Assembly: GCA_913061495.1 (NCBI GenBank) | Contig: CAJXVG010000011.1 | Span: 1-32,977, forward strand | Direction of reading: 5' to 3' | From: an uncultured Winogradskyella sp. | Lineage (GTDB): Bacteria > Bacteroidota > Bacteroidia > Flavobacteriales > Flavobacteriaceae | DNA length: 32,977 nucleotides | Shown: positions 23,319 to 32,370 of the stretch, in pieces | How the letters are laid out: each line of letters opens with the position of its first letter | Numbering within the stretch: the first letter of the stretch is position 1 | Program-made: the position numbers and the translations under genes | Notes under the pieces: generated by a model | Told to the model about the DNA's origin: nothing | Seen by the model: only the letters and a program-made list of their open reading frames with translations | Databases searched by the model: none

Positions 23319-24938
23319 TTAAATTTCTAAATTAGTAAATTGAAATGAGCCTCCATCAAACAAGCCTTTATCACTCAATTTTAAAGCAGGTATTACCAAT
23401 AGAGCCATAAATGATAAGCTCATATATGGTGCATTGAGCTTACTTCCCATTTGTTTTGCCATTTTATCTAACTCAGAATATTTTTTCCCAATGGTTTCTG
23501 CATTTTGATTACTCATAATACCAGCAACGGGAAGCGGAACAACTTTTTTTTCTGAGTTTGAAACTGCACAAATTCCTCCTTCATTTTCGATTAAAAGATT
23601 TACGGCATTGCAAATGGCTTCGTCTGAAACTCCAACAGCAATAATATTATGGGAATCATGGCCAACAGAACTAGCAATTGCGCCTTCTTTTAACCCGAAA
23701 TTTTTAATGAAGGCAATAGCAGGTTTATCATTTTGATAACGGTTAACAACTGCCATTTTAAGAATATCATTTTCTTTATTTGAAACCAAGTTTCCGCTTT
23801 CAACTGTTGCGTTTTCAACAATTTCGTTGGTTACTAATTCACCATCCAAACATTCTATGACACGTATTTGTTTTGCACTAGATTCATATCTAAAATCGCT
23901 TATCTGTTTTTTATCCGTATTGAAATTGTTTAGGTTTTTAAACTCCACATGGTCAATGTTTGAAACTCCATGATCAAACACCAATTTACCATCAATATAA
24001 GTTTGAAGAGTTTTAAAACGTTTTAAATCTTCTACTATTATACAATCTGCATGGTCACCAACTTGCATTAAGCCTACATCTAAATTATAATGTTTTACAG
24101 GGTTTACACAAGCCACCTGAAGCACTTTAAATACATCGATATCTTTAGCTACTGCTCTTTCACATAGTTGATTAATATGACCAACCAACAAATCATCTGG
24201 ATGCTTATCATCACTACAAAACATCATTTCTAAATAATGCTCATCCAACAACCCTATCAAAGCTTCAAAATTTTTGGCTGCACTACCCTCTCGGATGATT
24301 ACTTTCATCCCTTTTTTTAGTTTCTCCAAACCTTCCTCGTAGGTAAAGCATTCGTGATCTGTTGAGATTCCCGCAGAAATATATTTGGTTAATTCGTCTC
24401 CTCTTAAACCTGGTGCATGTCCATCGACGGGTTTATTGTAGTATTTTGCCCATTCTATCTTTTTTAAAACTTCAGTATCATCGTAAATAACTCCAGGATA
24501 ATTCATCATCTCTGCCAAATATTTTATATCCGGATTTGCCATTAATGATTTAATATCTTCAGAATTAATTTCAGCTCCTGCAGACTCAAAACTTGTTGCT
24601 GGCACACAACTTGGCGCACCAAAATTAAATTTGAATGGTGTTTCCTTTCCATTCTCAATCATAAACTCCACACCTTTTATTCCTAGCACGTTAGCTATCT
24701 CATGCGGATCTGAAACTGTAGCTACCGTTCCATGTTTTACGACAATTTTCGCAAACTCAGAAGGTACCAACATTGAACTTTCAATATGGATATGTGCATC
24801 AATAAAACCGGGAAGTATGTAATGGTTTTCTTTGCAATCTTTTTCTTCAATATTTTTAATTTTTCCGTTTTCAATGGAAATTTCCCCTTTGTAAATTTTA
24901 CGGTTTTCAATATCTACTATATTACCTTTTAATTTCAA
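23319..24938 (-). CDS. ade: Adenine deaminase
   Basis: A 539-residue metal-dependent amidohydrolase that deaminates adenine to hypoxanthine and ammonia in purine salvage. The family signature is clear: [16 protein letters not shown] (H49, H51 metal ligands), [16 protein letters not shown] (H79), [11 protein letters not shown], the [17 protein letters not shown] region and [12 protein letters not shown]. The C-terminal domain has the usual [12 protein letters not shown] and a [19 protein letters not shown] tail. Length is near that of other bacterial Ade proteins. It starts 58 bp after the tilS stop and may be co-transcribed with it. No other purine genes are in view. Confidence 0.95.
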   Translation of the reverse strand: MKLKGNIVDIENRKIYKGEISIENGKIKNIEEKDCKENHYILPGFIDAHIHIESSMLVPSEFAKIVVKHGTVATVSDPHEIANVLGIKGVEFMIENGKETPFKFNFGAPSCVPATSFESAGAEINSEDIKSLMANPDIKYLAEMMNYPGVIYDDTEVLKKIEWAKYYNKPVDGHAPGLRGDELTKYISAGISTDHECFTYEEGLEKLKKGMKVIIREGSAAKNFEALIGLLDEHYLEMMFCSDDKHPDDLLVGHINQLCERAVAKDIDVFKVLQVACVNPVKHYNLDVGLMQVGDHADCIIVEDLKRFKTLQTYIDGKLVFDHGVSNIDHVEFKNLNNFNTDKKQISDFRYESSAKQIRVIECLDGELVTNEIVENATVESGNLVSNKENDILKMAVVNRYQNDKPAIAFIKNFGLKEGAIASSVGHDSHNIIAVGVSDEAICNAVNLLIENEGGICAVSNSEKKVVPLPVAGIMSNQNAETIGKKYSELDKMAKQMGSKLNAPYMSLSFMALLVIPALKLSDKGLFDGGSFQFTNLEI

Positions 24939-24996
24939 GTTTTATTTTTTTGACATCAATTACACTAACGATCTCTAATGCTATTGTGTATGTTTT

Positions 24997-26322
24997 CTAT
25001 TTTCTCTTCTCTAGATTTATTTTCAAAATCCTTTTTGTGTTTTCTTCGACTCTAAAGCGTTCATCGGCACGTTTCCCAATCACCCAAATAATTTCATTAT
25101 TTGAAGCTAAAACCCATGTTCTTTCTTTTTCAACCAAAGATAATTTTTCATCTTTTAGGTATTTACTGATTTTCTTTTTGCCTTTCATACCAAAAGGACA
25201 GAAGAAATCTCCATCTCTCCATAGCCTTAATTTTAATGGAAAAACTAGTTTATCTTTATCAACATAGATTGTGTTTGGGTCATTTTCTGAAATTTTTTGG
25301 ACAATTTTAAACACTAATGTTCCTATTGATGTCTCAACAGATTTATGGTTCTGTTCAATGATAATGTCTTCTTCAGAATGATTAGAATGGTTAAATTCTG
25401 ACAAAATCAAATAGTCTCTATGCTTAACCAAACGGTGTGTACTAGAAAACACTTGTTTACCAGATTGTGCATCTAACAGATTAACTACGTCATTCCATTC
25501 TGTAAATCCGAATTCGTTTAGCAGCTCAAATAAATAAGCTTTTGGATTTTTTAAATTTTTGAATTCTGAAACCTTGAAAAACACATCATCCTCATCCAAA
25601 GAAACAATGGCTTTTTGTGCAATATTATCAACGCTTTCAGCAACAATATCTGCTGTGTCGTTGAGATGGTTTAGTGTATGCTGAAAACTTTCTAAGAGTT
25701 GTGGGTTGATGTCTTTTAAAATAGGCACCACTTCGTGCCGTAATTTATTTCTTAAATACTTTCGGGATGAATTGCTGCTATCTTCTCTCCATTCGATAGT
25801 ATTTTCTTGAGTATAATTTTCAATTTCTTCACTTGAAAACGGTAGCATTGGTCTCACTATGTTTCCATTTAGAATGGGAATTCCTGTTAACCCATTCAAT
25901 CCTGTGCCACGTGTAAAATTGATGAGAAAGGTTTCAAGATTATCATCTGCGTGATGAGCAGTTAATATATAATCAAACTTCAAGTTATGTGCTAATTCTT
26001 CAAACCAATTATAACGTAATTCCCGAGCTGCCATTTGTATGGATCTCTTGTAGTCATTGGCATAGGCTTGCGTATCAAAATTTTGGACAAATACTTCAAC
26101 ATCTAATTGTTCGGCTAAGTCTAAAACAAATTCTTCGTCTGCATCGCTTTCTTCACCTCGCAGATTAAAATTACAGTGGACAAGCGCAAAATTAAAATTA
26201 CAGGATTTACATAAATGCGCCAATACCACACTGTCTATTCCACCAGAAATAGCTACAATGAGTTTACTTCCTTTAAGAAATGTAAGGTTATTGTCAATAT
26301 GTGTTTTGAAATTTTGAAGCAT
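24997..26322 (-). CDS. tilS: tRNA(Ile)-lysidine synthase
   Basis: A 441-residue enzyme that attaches lysine to C34 of the tRNA(Ile) CAU anticodon using ATP, changing its decoding from AUG to AUA; it is essential in most bacteria. The PP-loop SGGIDS is at residues 26-31, followed by ALVHCNFNLRGEESDADE and ILTAHHADDNLETFLINF, and the TilS motif RKYLRNKLRHEVVPIL. The C-terminal TilS domain is present (LWRDGDFFCPFGMKGKKKISKYLKDEKL, split here by no gap). TATCTTTG lies only 5 bp upstream of the ATG, so the mRNA should be leaderless or nearly so. The gene is followed by adenine deaminase. Confidence 0.95.
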   Translation of the reverse strand: MLQNFKTHIDNNLTFLKGSKLIVAISGGIDSVVLAHLCKSCNFNFALVHCNFNLRGEESDADEEFVLDLAEQLDVEVFVQNFDTQAYANDYKRSIQMAARELRYNWFEELAHNLKFDYILTAHHADDNLETFLINFTRGTGLNGLTGIPILNGNIVRPMLPFSSEEIENYTQENTIEWREDSSNSSRKYLRNKLRHEVVPILKDINPQLLESFQHTLNHLNDTADIVAESVDNIAQKAIVSLDEDDVFFKVSEFKNLKNPKAYLFELLNEFGFTEWNDVVNLLDAQSGKQVFSSTHRLVKHRDYLILSEFNHSNHSEEDIIIEQNHKSVETSIGTLVFKIVQKISENDPNTIYVDKDKLVFPLKLRLWRDGDFFCPFGMKGKKKISKYLKDEKLSLVEKERTWVLASNNEIIWVIGKRADERFRVEENTKRILKINLEKRK

Positions 26323-26326
26323 GCCT

Positions 26327-26334
26327 CAAAGATA
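26327..26334 (-). promoter_or_regulatory. -7 box directly at the tilS start
   Basis: TATCTTTG on the minus strand, an exact TAnnTTTG, ends 5 bp upstream of the tilS ATG (26322). Transcription would begin at or next to the start codon, giving a leaderless mRNA. Confidence 0.55.
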
Positions 26335-26434
26335 CAATAATGAAATGCCAGTACAATTAGAATTTATATGGCAATGAACTTCGTTGAATAAATTGTTTTT
26401 AATTAACTTTAAGGAAACTTAAAATCAATCAGTT

Positions 26435-27124
26435 ATGAGTACGTTCAAAGAAATTTCATCAAAATCTGCTCAAACCATTTTTGACAAAAAGGTACTTTCT
26501 GCAGTATGCCACTTGCACACTTATGTAAAACATAGGATCTATATTGCTGAATCTACTGGGATTTTGCCTAAAAATATGTATTCTTCAAACGGGATTATTG
26601 ATGAGTGCATTATAAGACTTTACAGTAGTGGTTTTAATATTGAAGCGGAGCATATGGCTGTAAGAATTCAGCTTTTTAAGTTAATAGATCAATACATGAA
26701 TAACCTATTCAAAAAAGAAGCCTTCCATAAAAATACAATTAGCACAGATTCCATTCTTAAAGATGAAATATCAAAGCTGGGAGAAGATTACACCATAGAC
26801 GCTGATTTAGATTTAATATTGAATACTGAACTTAGCGACATTTCGTATCACCAAGATCAAAGTGAACATTTGTATCTCTATGCTGATAAAGAAATTTCAA
26901 TTTTAAGAGCTTTTGAAATAGAAGATAAACCCATACCTCAGTCTCCAAAAATATTTGGACGATTCTACCAATGGTTGCCAATTAACATTTCTAACATAGT
27001 AGATTTATATATCATCGGTAATTTAGAGTTTGCTGATATTGCTAAAATAAAGAACATAAGTACAAACCGTGTTGAACTCATTTTTGACAGAGTAAAAAAG
27101 AGTTTTAGACGACACATAGAATAA
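26435..27124 (+). CDS. Sigma-70-like protein of uncertain activity
   Basis: A 229-residue soluble protein. The C-terminal 45 residues (SNIVDLYIIGNLEFADIAKI, then KNISTNRVELIFDRVKKSFR) have the shape of sigma region 4: a helix-turn-helix (FADIAKIKNISTNRVELIF) that would read the -35/-33 element. The N-terminal part (about 1-80) is helical but lacks a clear region 2 (no recognisable -10 melting motif), so it is a divergent sigma-like protein or a regulator that borrowed the fold. Residues 90-150 are acidic. It stands alone between tilS and pabB, and its stop codon is 2 bp from the convergent pabB stop. A weak promoter candidate (TTG at 26384, TAACTTTA at 26404) lies upstream. I am confident it is a gene, less so of its role. 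Confidence 0.7.
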   Translation: MSTFKEISSKSAQTIFDKKVLSAVCHLHTYVKHRIYIAESTGILPKNMYSSNGIIDECIIRLYSSGFNIEAEHMAVRIQLFKLIDQYMNNLFKKEAFHKNTISTDSILKDEISKLGEDYTIDADLDLILNTELSDISYHQDQSEHLYLYADKEISILRAFEIEDKPIPQSPKIFGRFYQWLPINISNIVDLYIIGNLEFADIAKIKNISTNRVELIFDRVKKSFRRHIE

Positions 27125-27126
27125 GC

Positions 27127-28419
27127 TTAGCCCTCAAGAACCTCACGCATTGCATTAGCTTTAACTAAGCATTCTTCATATTCATTCTGAGGATTACTTT
27201 TTGCCGTAATTGCGCTTCCTACAGAATACGAAACATATTTTTTTGAAGCGTTATACAGAATACTGCGTATAATAACGTTAAAATCGAAATCGCCTTTTGG
27301 AGTAAAGTACCCAACAGAACCAGAGTACAAACCTCGTTTTGTTTCTTCGAGATTTTCAATAATTTTTAATGCTGAAATTTTTGGAGCTCCCGTCATACTT
27401 CCCATGGGAAATGTGGTTTTTAGAATTTCAACAGGTTGAATTCTTTCTGAAACTTTAGAAGAGATAGTGGAAATCATTTGGTGCACTTGCAAAAACGAAT
27501 GGACTTTACATAACTCTTTAACCTTTACAGTTCCTTTTTTGGCAGTGTGCGATAAATCATTCCGCACCAAGTCTACAATCATTATGTTTTCACTACGTTC
27601 TTTTTGGTCTTTTGATAGTTTTTCGGCAAGTTGTAAATCTTCAATTTTATTTTCTGAACGCCTTGCAGTGCCTTTTATAGGTTGGGAAATGATGTTGTTT
27701 TCACTTTTTTTTATGTAGCGCTCTGGTGATGCTGAAATCAAGTATTTATCTTCTACTTTTAAAAATGTGGCAAAAGGTGGTTTTGAAATTTCATTTAACT
27801 TTTTGAATGTTTCCAATGGGTTAATCTCACTTTCTTCAGCATAAAATTCTTGACAAAAATTTGCTTCGTAAATATCACCTCTTTGTATGTGAGCCAACAT
27901 TTGTTCTACTTTTTCAAAGTAATCATCTCTATGGATCCGTAATTTAATTTTAATTGTATCATTAGATTGATGAATTGTTGGGTTGTAGGATTGTTGGATT
28001 TCCTGCAAATCAGTATTTATCTCATCATCCACCATTTTGAGGTATTTAATCTCAACTTGATTGCCTTTAATTAGAAACAGTTTTTTGGGTTGAAAAAAAT
28101 AGAGCTCAGGAAAATTTAAGCCATCAAAATTCTCAGATTTCAGTTTTTCTGTGGTGTTTTTTAAATCATAGGTAAGATATCCAAAAATCCAATCTTTAGT
28201 AACTGACTGGTATTCTGATAATCTTTCAAAAGCATCAAAATAATCCGTTTTTAAACTTGTAAATGCATCAACTGCTAAAATAGCGTCATAACTCGTGTAA
28301 TTATCCTTATGGTTGTTTGAGTCTAGCCAAACAACATCTTTAAACCGTTGTGCCCAAAGCAGTAGATTTTGCTTAAAGTTATCGGGATTTTTTAATGTGT
28401 ATTGGGTTGTTTTTCTCAA
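27127..28419 (-). CDS. pabB: Aminodeoxychorismate synthase component I
   Basis: A 430-residue chorismate-binding enzyme that uses ammonia from the PabA glutaminase to form 4-amino-4-deoxychorismate for folate synthesis. The choice of PabB over anthranilate synthase TrpE rests on PIKGT (K249), the PabB active-site lysine; TrpE has PIAGT. Other family motifs: SPERY, ENIMIVDLVRNDLS, FPMGSMTGAPK and GLYSGSVGY. The start is a TTG at 28419, which fits the expected N-terminal length; no better ATG is near. No pabA or pabC is adjacent. It is convergent with the sigma-like gene and divergent from the helicase gene. Confidence 0.9.
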   Translation of the reverse strand: MRKTTQYTLKNPDNFKQNLLLWAQRFKDVVWLDSNNHKDNYTSYDAILAVDAFTSLKTDYFDAFERLSEYQSVTKDWIFGYLTYDLKNTTEKLKSENFDGLNFPELYFFQPKKLFLIKGNQVEIKYLKMVDDEINTDLQEIQQSYNPTIHQSNDTIKIKLRIHRDDYFEKVEQMLAHIQRGDIYEANFCQEFYAEESEINPLETFKKLNEISKPPFATFLKVEDKYLISASPERYIKKSENNIISQPIKGTARRSENKIEDLQLAEKLSKDQKERSENIMIVDLVRNDLSHTAKKGTVKVKELCKVHSFLQVHQMISTISSKVSERIQPVEILKTTFPMGSMTGAPKISALKIIENLEETKRGLYSGSVGYFTPKGDFDFNVIIRSILYNASKKYVSYSVGSAITAKSNPQNEYEECLVKANAMREVLEG

Positions 28420-28512
28420 TGCTAAAATATTGCCGCAATTTACCTAAATTAAAATTTTATATAAAATAAATACTCCATTTACAGCTAAGTGTTAATACTA
28501 AATTTGAAAACG

Positions 28513-28520
28513 TATCTTTG
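28513..28520 (+). promoter_or_regulatory. -7 box of the RNA helicase gene
   Basis: TATCTTTG, an exact match to TAnnTTTG, ends 18 bp upstream of the GTG start at 28539, giving a short leader with no Shine-Dalgarno sequence. No clear TTTG lies at the -33 position. Confidence 0.5.
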
Positions 28521-28538
28521 CCAAAATAAAACAGCAGC

Positions 28539-29891
28539 GTGACTTTCCAAGATTTAAATTTAAACACTCCATTATATAATGCCATTGAAGACTTAGGATT
28601 TGAAACTCCTACTCCAATACAAGCAGAAGCATTTAACGTCATTGCTTCTGGGAAAGATGTTGTTGGTATTGCCCAAACTGGTACAGGTAAGACGTTTGCT
28701 TACATGTTACCTATTTTAAGACATCTAAAATTCTCTAAACAAGAAAATCCAAGAGTACTGGTTTTGGTACCAACGCGTGAGCTTGTGGTACAAGTTGTAA
28801 GCGAAATTGAAAAAATGTCTAAATACATTAACAATCGGGTTTTAGGAGTGTATGGTGGTACAAATATTAATACCCAAAAACAAGCAGTTGCCCAAGGTTT
28901 AGACATTATTGTTGCAACTCCTGGACGTTTGTATGACTTGGCAGTAAGCCGTGTTTTACAATTAAAGTCAATTCAGAAATTAGTGATAGATGAAGTTGAT
29001 GTGATGTTGGACTTAGGTTTTAGACATCAATTGATGAACATTTTTGATATTCTTCCTCCACGAAGACAGAACATTATGTTCTCTGCAACGATGACAAAAG
29101 ATGTGGATGAGTTGATTACAGATTTTTTCATTAATCCTATGAAAATTTCAATAGCTGTTTCTGGTACACCTCTAGAGAATATAAAACAAGAGCGTTACGA
29201 TGTGCCTAATTTCTATACTAAAGTAAATCTCTTGGAGCATTTGCTTCATGATAAAGATGAATTTTCTAAGGTACTTATTTTCGTCGCTTTTAAGAAAATG
29301 GCTGACCGACTGTTTGATAAACTAGAGGAACTTTTCCCTAATGAATCTTGCGTTATACATTCTAACAAAACCCAAAATTACAGATTACGAAGTATCGAGC
29401 AGTTTAGAGAAGGAGAACATCGCTTGCTTGTGGCCACAGACGTTATGGCAAGAGGTTTGGATATTGAAGGTGTTTCGCATGTAATAAATTTTGACACTCC
29501 AGATTACCCAGAAAACTACATGCACAGAATTGGAAGAACAGGACGAGCTGAAAAAGAAGGCCATTCAATTTTATTTTCTACAGGTGCTGAGCAAGAAGCT
29601 AGAGAACGTATAGAAGCGTTAATGCAAATGCCAATAACAATACAAGTTATGGCTGATGATGTTGAAATTTCAAAAGAACTTATTGAAGAGGAACGTCCAC
29701 AAATAAAAGAACATTACAACCCTACAAAACAAAGAGAGGATGATGTGCCTGGACCAGCTTTTCATGAGAAAAAAGAAAAGAATCAAAAAGAAAATTTAGG
29801 TGGATCTTACCGACGGGAAATCGCCAAAAAGTACAAAAAGCCTAAAACAAGAGGTGATAAGAATTACAACAGACGAAATAAGAAAAAGTAA
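28539..29891 (+). CDS. DEAD-box family RNA helicase (DEVD variant)
   Basis: A 450-residue ATP-dependent RNA helicase of the RhlE/DeaD type. Ordered motifs: Q motif (FETPTPIQ, 21-28), motif I AQTGTGKT (45-52), PTREL, TPGR, motif II DEVD (151-154), motif III SAT (182-184), VATDVMARGLDIEG and motif VI HRIGRTGR. Motif II has Val in place of Ala, an accepted but less common variant; ATP binding should be kept. The tail (about 395-450) is Lys/Arg-rich and disordered, ending NRRNKKK, as in RNA-binding extensions. Translation starts at GTG (28539), which gives the standard MTFQDLNL opening. Likely roles are ribosome assembly or RNA turnover, often at low temperature. Confidence 0.94.
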   Translation: MTFQDLNLNTPLYNAIEDLGFETPTPIQAEAFNVIASGKDVVGIAQTGTGKTFAYMLPILRHLKFSKQENPRVLVLVPTRELVVQVVSEIEKMSKYINNRVLGVYGGTNINTQKQAVAQGLDIIVATPGRLYDLAVSRVLQLKSIQKLVIDEVDVMLDLGFRHQLMNIFDILPPRRQNIMFSATMTKDVDELITDFFINPMKISIAVSGTPLENIKQERYDVPNFYTKVNLLEHLLHDKDEFSKVLIFVAFKKMADRLFDKLEELFPNESCVIHSNKTQNYRLRSIEQFREGEHRLLVATDVMARGLDIEGVSHVINFDTPDYPENYMHRIGRTGRAEKEGHSILFSTGAEQEARERIEALMQMPITIQVMADDVEISKELIEEERPQIKEHYNPTKQREDDVPGPAFHEKKEKNQKENLGGSYRREIAKKYKKPKTRGDKNYNRRNKKK

Positions 29892-29922
29892 AAAAAGCGA
29901 ACTTTTGAGGTTCGCTTTTTTT
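29891..29922. terminator. Bidirectional intrinsic terminator
   Basis: AAAAAAGCGAAC (29891-29902) pairs with GTTCGCTTTTTT (29910-29921) around a 7-base loop. It overlaps the helicase stop codon end and lies 5 bp from the convergent ExbB-like gene's stop, so it serves both genes. Confidence 0.9.
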
Positions 29923-29926
29923 AATT

Positions 29927-30343
29927 CTACTCTTGTTCTTTTGATTTTAAGAACCAGCGTAATATTAAGATCCCAACTCTTGCTATAATAAAGGAAAACA
30001 AACCAAAAGTTGCTGTTAATAATGATACTTTGATTCCGCCTGCAAAAATAGCAGGATTAGGATCTCCCATAGCCTCTACTGAGTCAAATGCTGTTATAAG
30101 ACCAATTACCGAACCTAAAAACCCTATTACTAATCCTAAAAGACTTGTATCTACAGTTAATCTTAGCATTTTTTCTGATTGAATTTTATTTTTACCTAAA
30201 CTTACAAACCCTTTAATCAAGAGAAAAATTGAGAGCAAAAAACAGATTAAAATAAGTGACATAAAAAAGGGACCACCTTCGTTAAAGCGATCTACAAATT
30301 GGAGAGGGATGGCTAAAATTTTTAAAAATACTAATTCGTTCAT
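29927..30343 (-). CDS. MotA/TolQ/ExbB-family proton-channel-like protein
   Basis: A 138-residue inner-membrane protein. I used the ATG at 30343; a frame ten codons longer exists but adds a polar leader. Three hydrophobic segments are at about 27-44, 66-86 and 104-126. The segment LLGLVIGFLGSVIGLITAFDSVEAMG followed by AGGIKVSLLTATFGLFSFI matches the conserved core of ExbB/TolQ (the G-x-x-G-x-V-x-G-x-x-x-A-F pattern). The protein is shorter than typical ExbB and there is no ExbD or TonB partner beside it, so it may work alone or with distant partners. It shares a bidirectional terminator with the helicase gene and faces away from the sensor kinase gene. Confidence 0.82.
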   Translation of the reverse strand: MNELVFLKILAIPLQFVDRFNEGGPFFMSLILICFLLSIFLLIKGFVSLGKNKIQSEKMLRLTVDTSLLGLVIGFLGSVIGLITAFDSVEAMGDPNPAIFAGGIKVSLLTATFGLFSFIIARVGILILRWFLKSKEQE

Positions 30344-30409
30344 GATTGATGATTTAAATTTCACATAACTCAAAATTATATAAATTCTTTGCTCTGAATT
30401 TTATTATGC

Positions 30410-30477
30410 GACGGATTACAGATTTAGTAAGCGATATAACGATATTGCTAAATCCATCGCTAAATCTGTCATTCGTC
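30410..30477. repeat. Long imperfect palindrome between the ExbB-like and kinase genes
   Basis: Arms of 18 bp (30410-30427 and 30460-30477) pair with two mismatches; the inner part folds as AGCGATAT-aacg-ATATTGCT (30430-30449, one mismatch). GCTAAATC is also directly repeated at 30447 and 30459. The element lies 57 bp upstream of the sensor kinase ATG and 67 bp upstream of the ExbB-like ATG. Confidence 0.6.
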
Positions 30478-30533
30478 TATGAATTCCCAAGTCTACTTTA
30501 ATTTATAGTATTATTGTATTGTAGAGGTATTAA

Positions 30534-31604
30534 ATGCTAAAAAAGGGTTTCATATTAAATAAAATTGGCCAAGGGTTGCTCCATATCGTTTTTTGGTGCT
30601 GTGTGCTATTATTTTTTACGTATTTCTTTGGTGTGGGAAGTAATAATTTTAGAGATACTTTAATGTATTCTGTATTTTTAATGCCAATAACCATTGCACT
30701 AACTTACGTTTCCATTTATAAGTTAATTCCTGACTATTTAATCACCAAACGGTATTTTCATTTTGTGCTTTATAGTGTTTATACACTTATTATTTCGGCA
30801 TATCTGGTAATGGTTTCTATGTTTTTCAGTCTTATTTATATTTCAAATTTTGAATATAAAGACATGAATCCTATAACCAGAAATATTCTATTTGTAATGA
30901 CAGGAATATACCTCATAACTTTTGTGGTGAGTGCTTTTAAACTTATGAAATTAAACGTATTGGCTTCTAAAAAAAACAAAGCGCTAGAGACTAAAATTCT
31001 TAAAACCCAACTTAAGCTCAAAGAACAAGAACTGAATTATTTAAAAATGCAGATTCATCCGCATTTTTTATTCAATACATTAAATACCATGTACGGTTTT
31101 GCTTTAAAAAAAGCTGAAGAAACACCAGAAATGATTTTAAAGCTTTCTAATTTATTAGATTATTTACTCTATCAGGTTGATAAGCCGTTTGTTAGCTTGA
31201 AGGATGAAATTAACCATATTGAGGATTATATCTCCTTAGAAAAAATGCGATTTAATGAAACTTTGAATGTTACTTTTATAAAAAATATTACTTCAGAGCC
31301 TGTTGAAATTGCACCAATGTTATTTGTCCCTTTTGTTGAAAATAGCTTTAAACACGGTCTCATACACAATGGTATTTTAAACATTGAAATTACATTGCAA
31401 ACAAACCCAGACTCTATTCTATTCAAAATAAAAAATAGTGCTTCCAATACACAAAATTATAGTGAAGGTATTGGGCTAGAGAACATACAAAAACGTTTAG
31501 AGTTAGTTTATCCAGAGCAATACGATTTAAAAATTGAATCAGATGAGAGTCAGTTTAAAGTAGCTCTTTTTATAAACTTAAAAACCCATCTAAATGGTAA
31601 ATAA
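30534..31604 (+). CDS. LytS/YehU-type sensor histidine kinase
   Basis: A 356-residue membrane kinase of the His_kinase (PF06580) class. Four hydrophobic segments lie at about 16-34, 44-62, 75-103 and 118-137, followed by a coiled-coil-like linker (145-170). The phospho-accepting His is H177 in QIHPHFLFNTLN. The later N box is NSFKHGL within FVPFVENSFKHG, and the G box is GIGLENIQKRL. It should sense a membrane or envelope signal and phosphorylate the LytTR regulator whose gene overlaps its end (31594-31604, 11 bp), showing translational coupling. The signal is unknown. A long palindrome lies upstream (30410-30477). Confidence 0.93.
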   Translation: MLKKGFILNKIGQGLLHIVFWCCVLLFFTYFFGVGSNNFRDTLMYSVFLMPITIALTYVSIYKLIPDYLITKRYFHFVLYSVYTLIISAYLVMVSMFFSLIYISNFEYKDMNPITRNILFVMTGIYLITFVVSAFKLMKLNVLASKKNKALETKILKTQLKLKEQELNYLKMQIHPHFLFNTLNTMYGFALKKAEETPEMILKLSNLLDYLLYQVDKPFVSLKDEINHIEDYISLEKMRFNETLNVTFIKNITSEPVEIAPMLFVPFVENSFKHGLIHNGILNIEITLQTNPDSILFKIKNSASNTQNYSEGIGLENIQKRLELVYPEQYDLKIESDESQFKVALFINLKTHLNGK

Positions 31605-32304
31605 CATCAATTGTATAATTGTTGATGATGAAGCCGTTGCCAGAGATATCATAGCTTCACATTTATCTAAAATTGATAAGATTACGGTTTTGGCACAATG
31701 CAAAAATGCTATTGAAGCTTTTAATTTTATTAGTAAAGCTAAAGTTGATTTAGTATTCTTAGATATTAATATGCCCGAAATATCCGGAATTACATTTGCT
31801 AAATCAATAAACAAATCCATTAAAATAATTTTCACTACAGCCTACAGAGATTATGCGGTTGAAGGCTTTGATCTGCATGCAGTAGATTACCTTCTTAAAC
31901 CCATTTCTTTTGGTCGTTTGCTAGAATCTGTAAATCATTATTTTAAAATTTCAGAACAACAACACAAGGGTGAGACAACACATCAAAATAGTAATGACTT
32001 TATTTTTGTCCGTTCTGAGAGAAAAATGGTTAAAATAGATTTTGATGATATTATCTATATTGAAAGTCTAAGTGACTACATAAAAATTCATTTAAACAAT
32101 AATTTAATAATCACTAGAGAAACCATCAGTGCCATTGAGGGCAAACTACCAAAAGATCAATTTATAAGGATTCACAGATCATATATCATTGCGGTTTTAC
32201 AAATTGAATCTTTTACTAATGAGCAAGTTACAATAAACAACACATCCCTATCCATAAGCAGAAGTTATAAGGAAAATGTTTTAAAACAATTAGAAAATTA
32301 TTAA
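31594..32304 (+). CDS. LytTR-family response regulator
   Basis: A 236-residue regulator. The receiver domain (1-115) has the acidic pocket DDE (11-13), phospho-acceptor D57 in LVFLDINMPE, T81 in IFTTAYR and K102 in LLKPIS. The LytTR DNA-binding domain (about 133-236) has FIFVRSERKMVKIDFDDI, IYIESLSDYIKIH, FIRIHRSYIIA and SISRSYKENVL, all typical. LytTR proteins bind pairs of short direct repeats on one DNA face. The gene overlaps its kinase by 11 bp. A 66-bp gap separates it from the GYF_2-like gene, which may be part of the same unit. Confidence 0.95.
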   Translation: MVNNINCIIVDDEAVARDIIASHLSKIDKITVLAQCKNAIEAFNFISKAKVDLVFLDINMPEISGITFAKSINKSIKIIFTTAYRDYAVEGFDLHAVDYLLKPISFGRLLESVNHYFKISEQQHKGETTHQNSNDFIFVRSERKMVKIDFDDIIYIESLSDYIKIHLNNNLIITRETISAIEGKLPKDQFIRIHRSYIIAVLQIESFTNEQVTINNTSLSISRSYKENVLKQLENY

Positions 32305-32370
32305 CTTTAGTCAATAAAAGTCCTAAAATCAACGTTATAGTAACAGTTGCTATTTGAAAAATTTCGCTTT

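Noticed and set aside
29927-30343. Assigning this gene as ExbB proper of the TonB system
   Set aside because: It is short and has no ExbD or TonB beside it. Only family membership (MotA/TolQ/ExbB) is supported.
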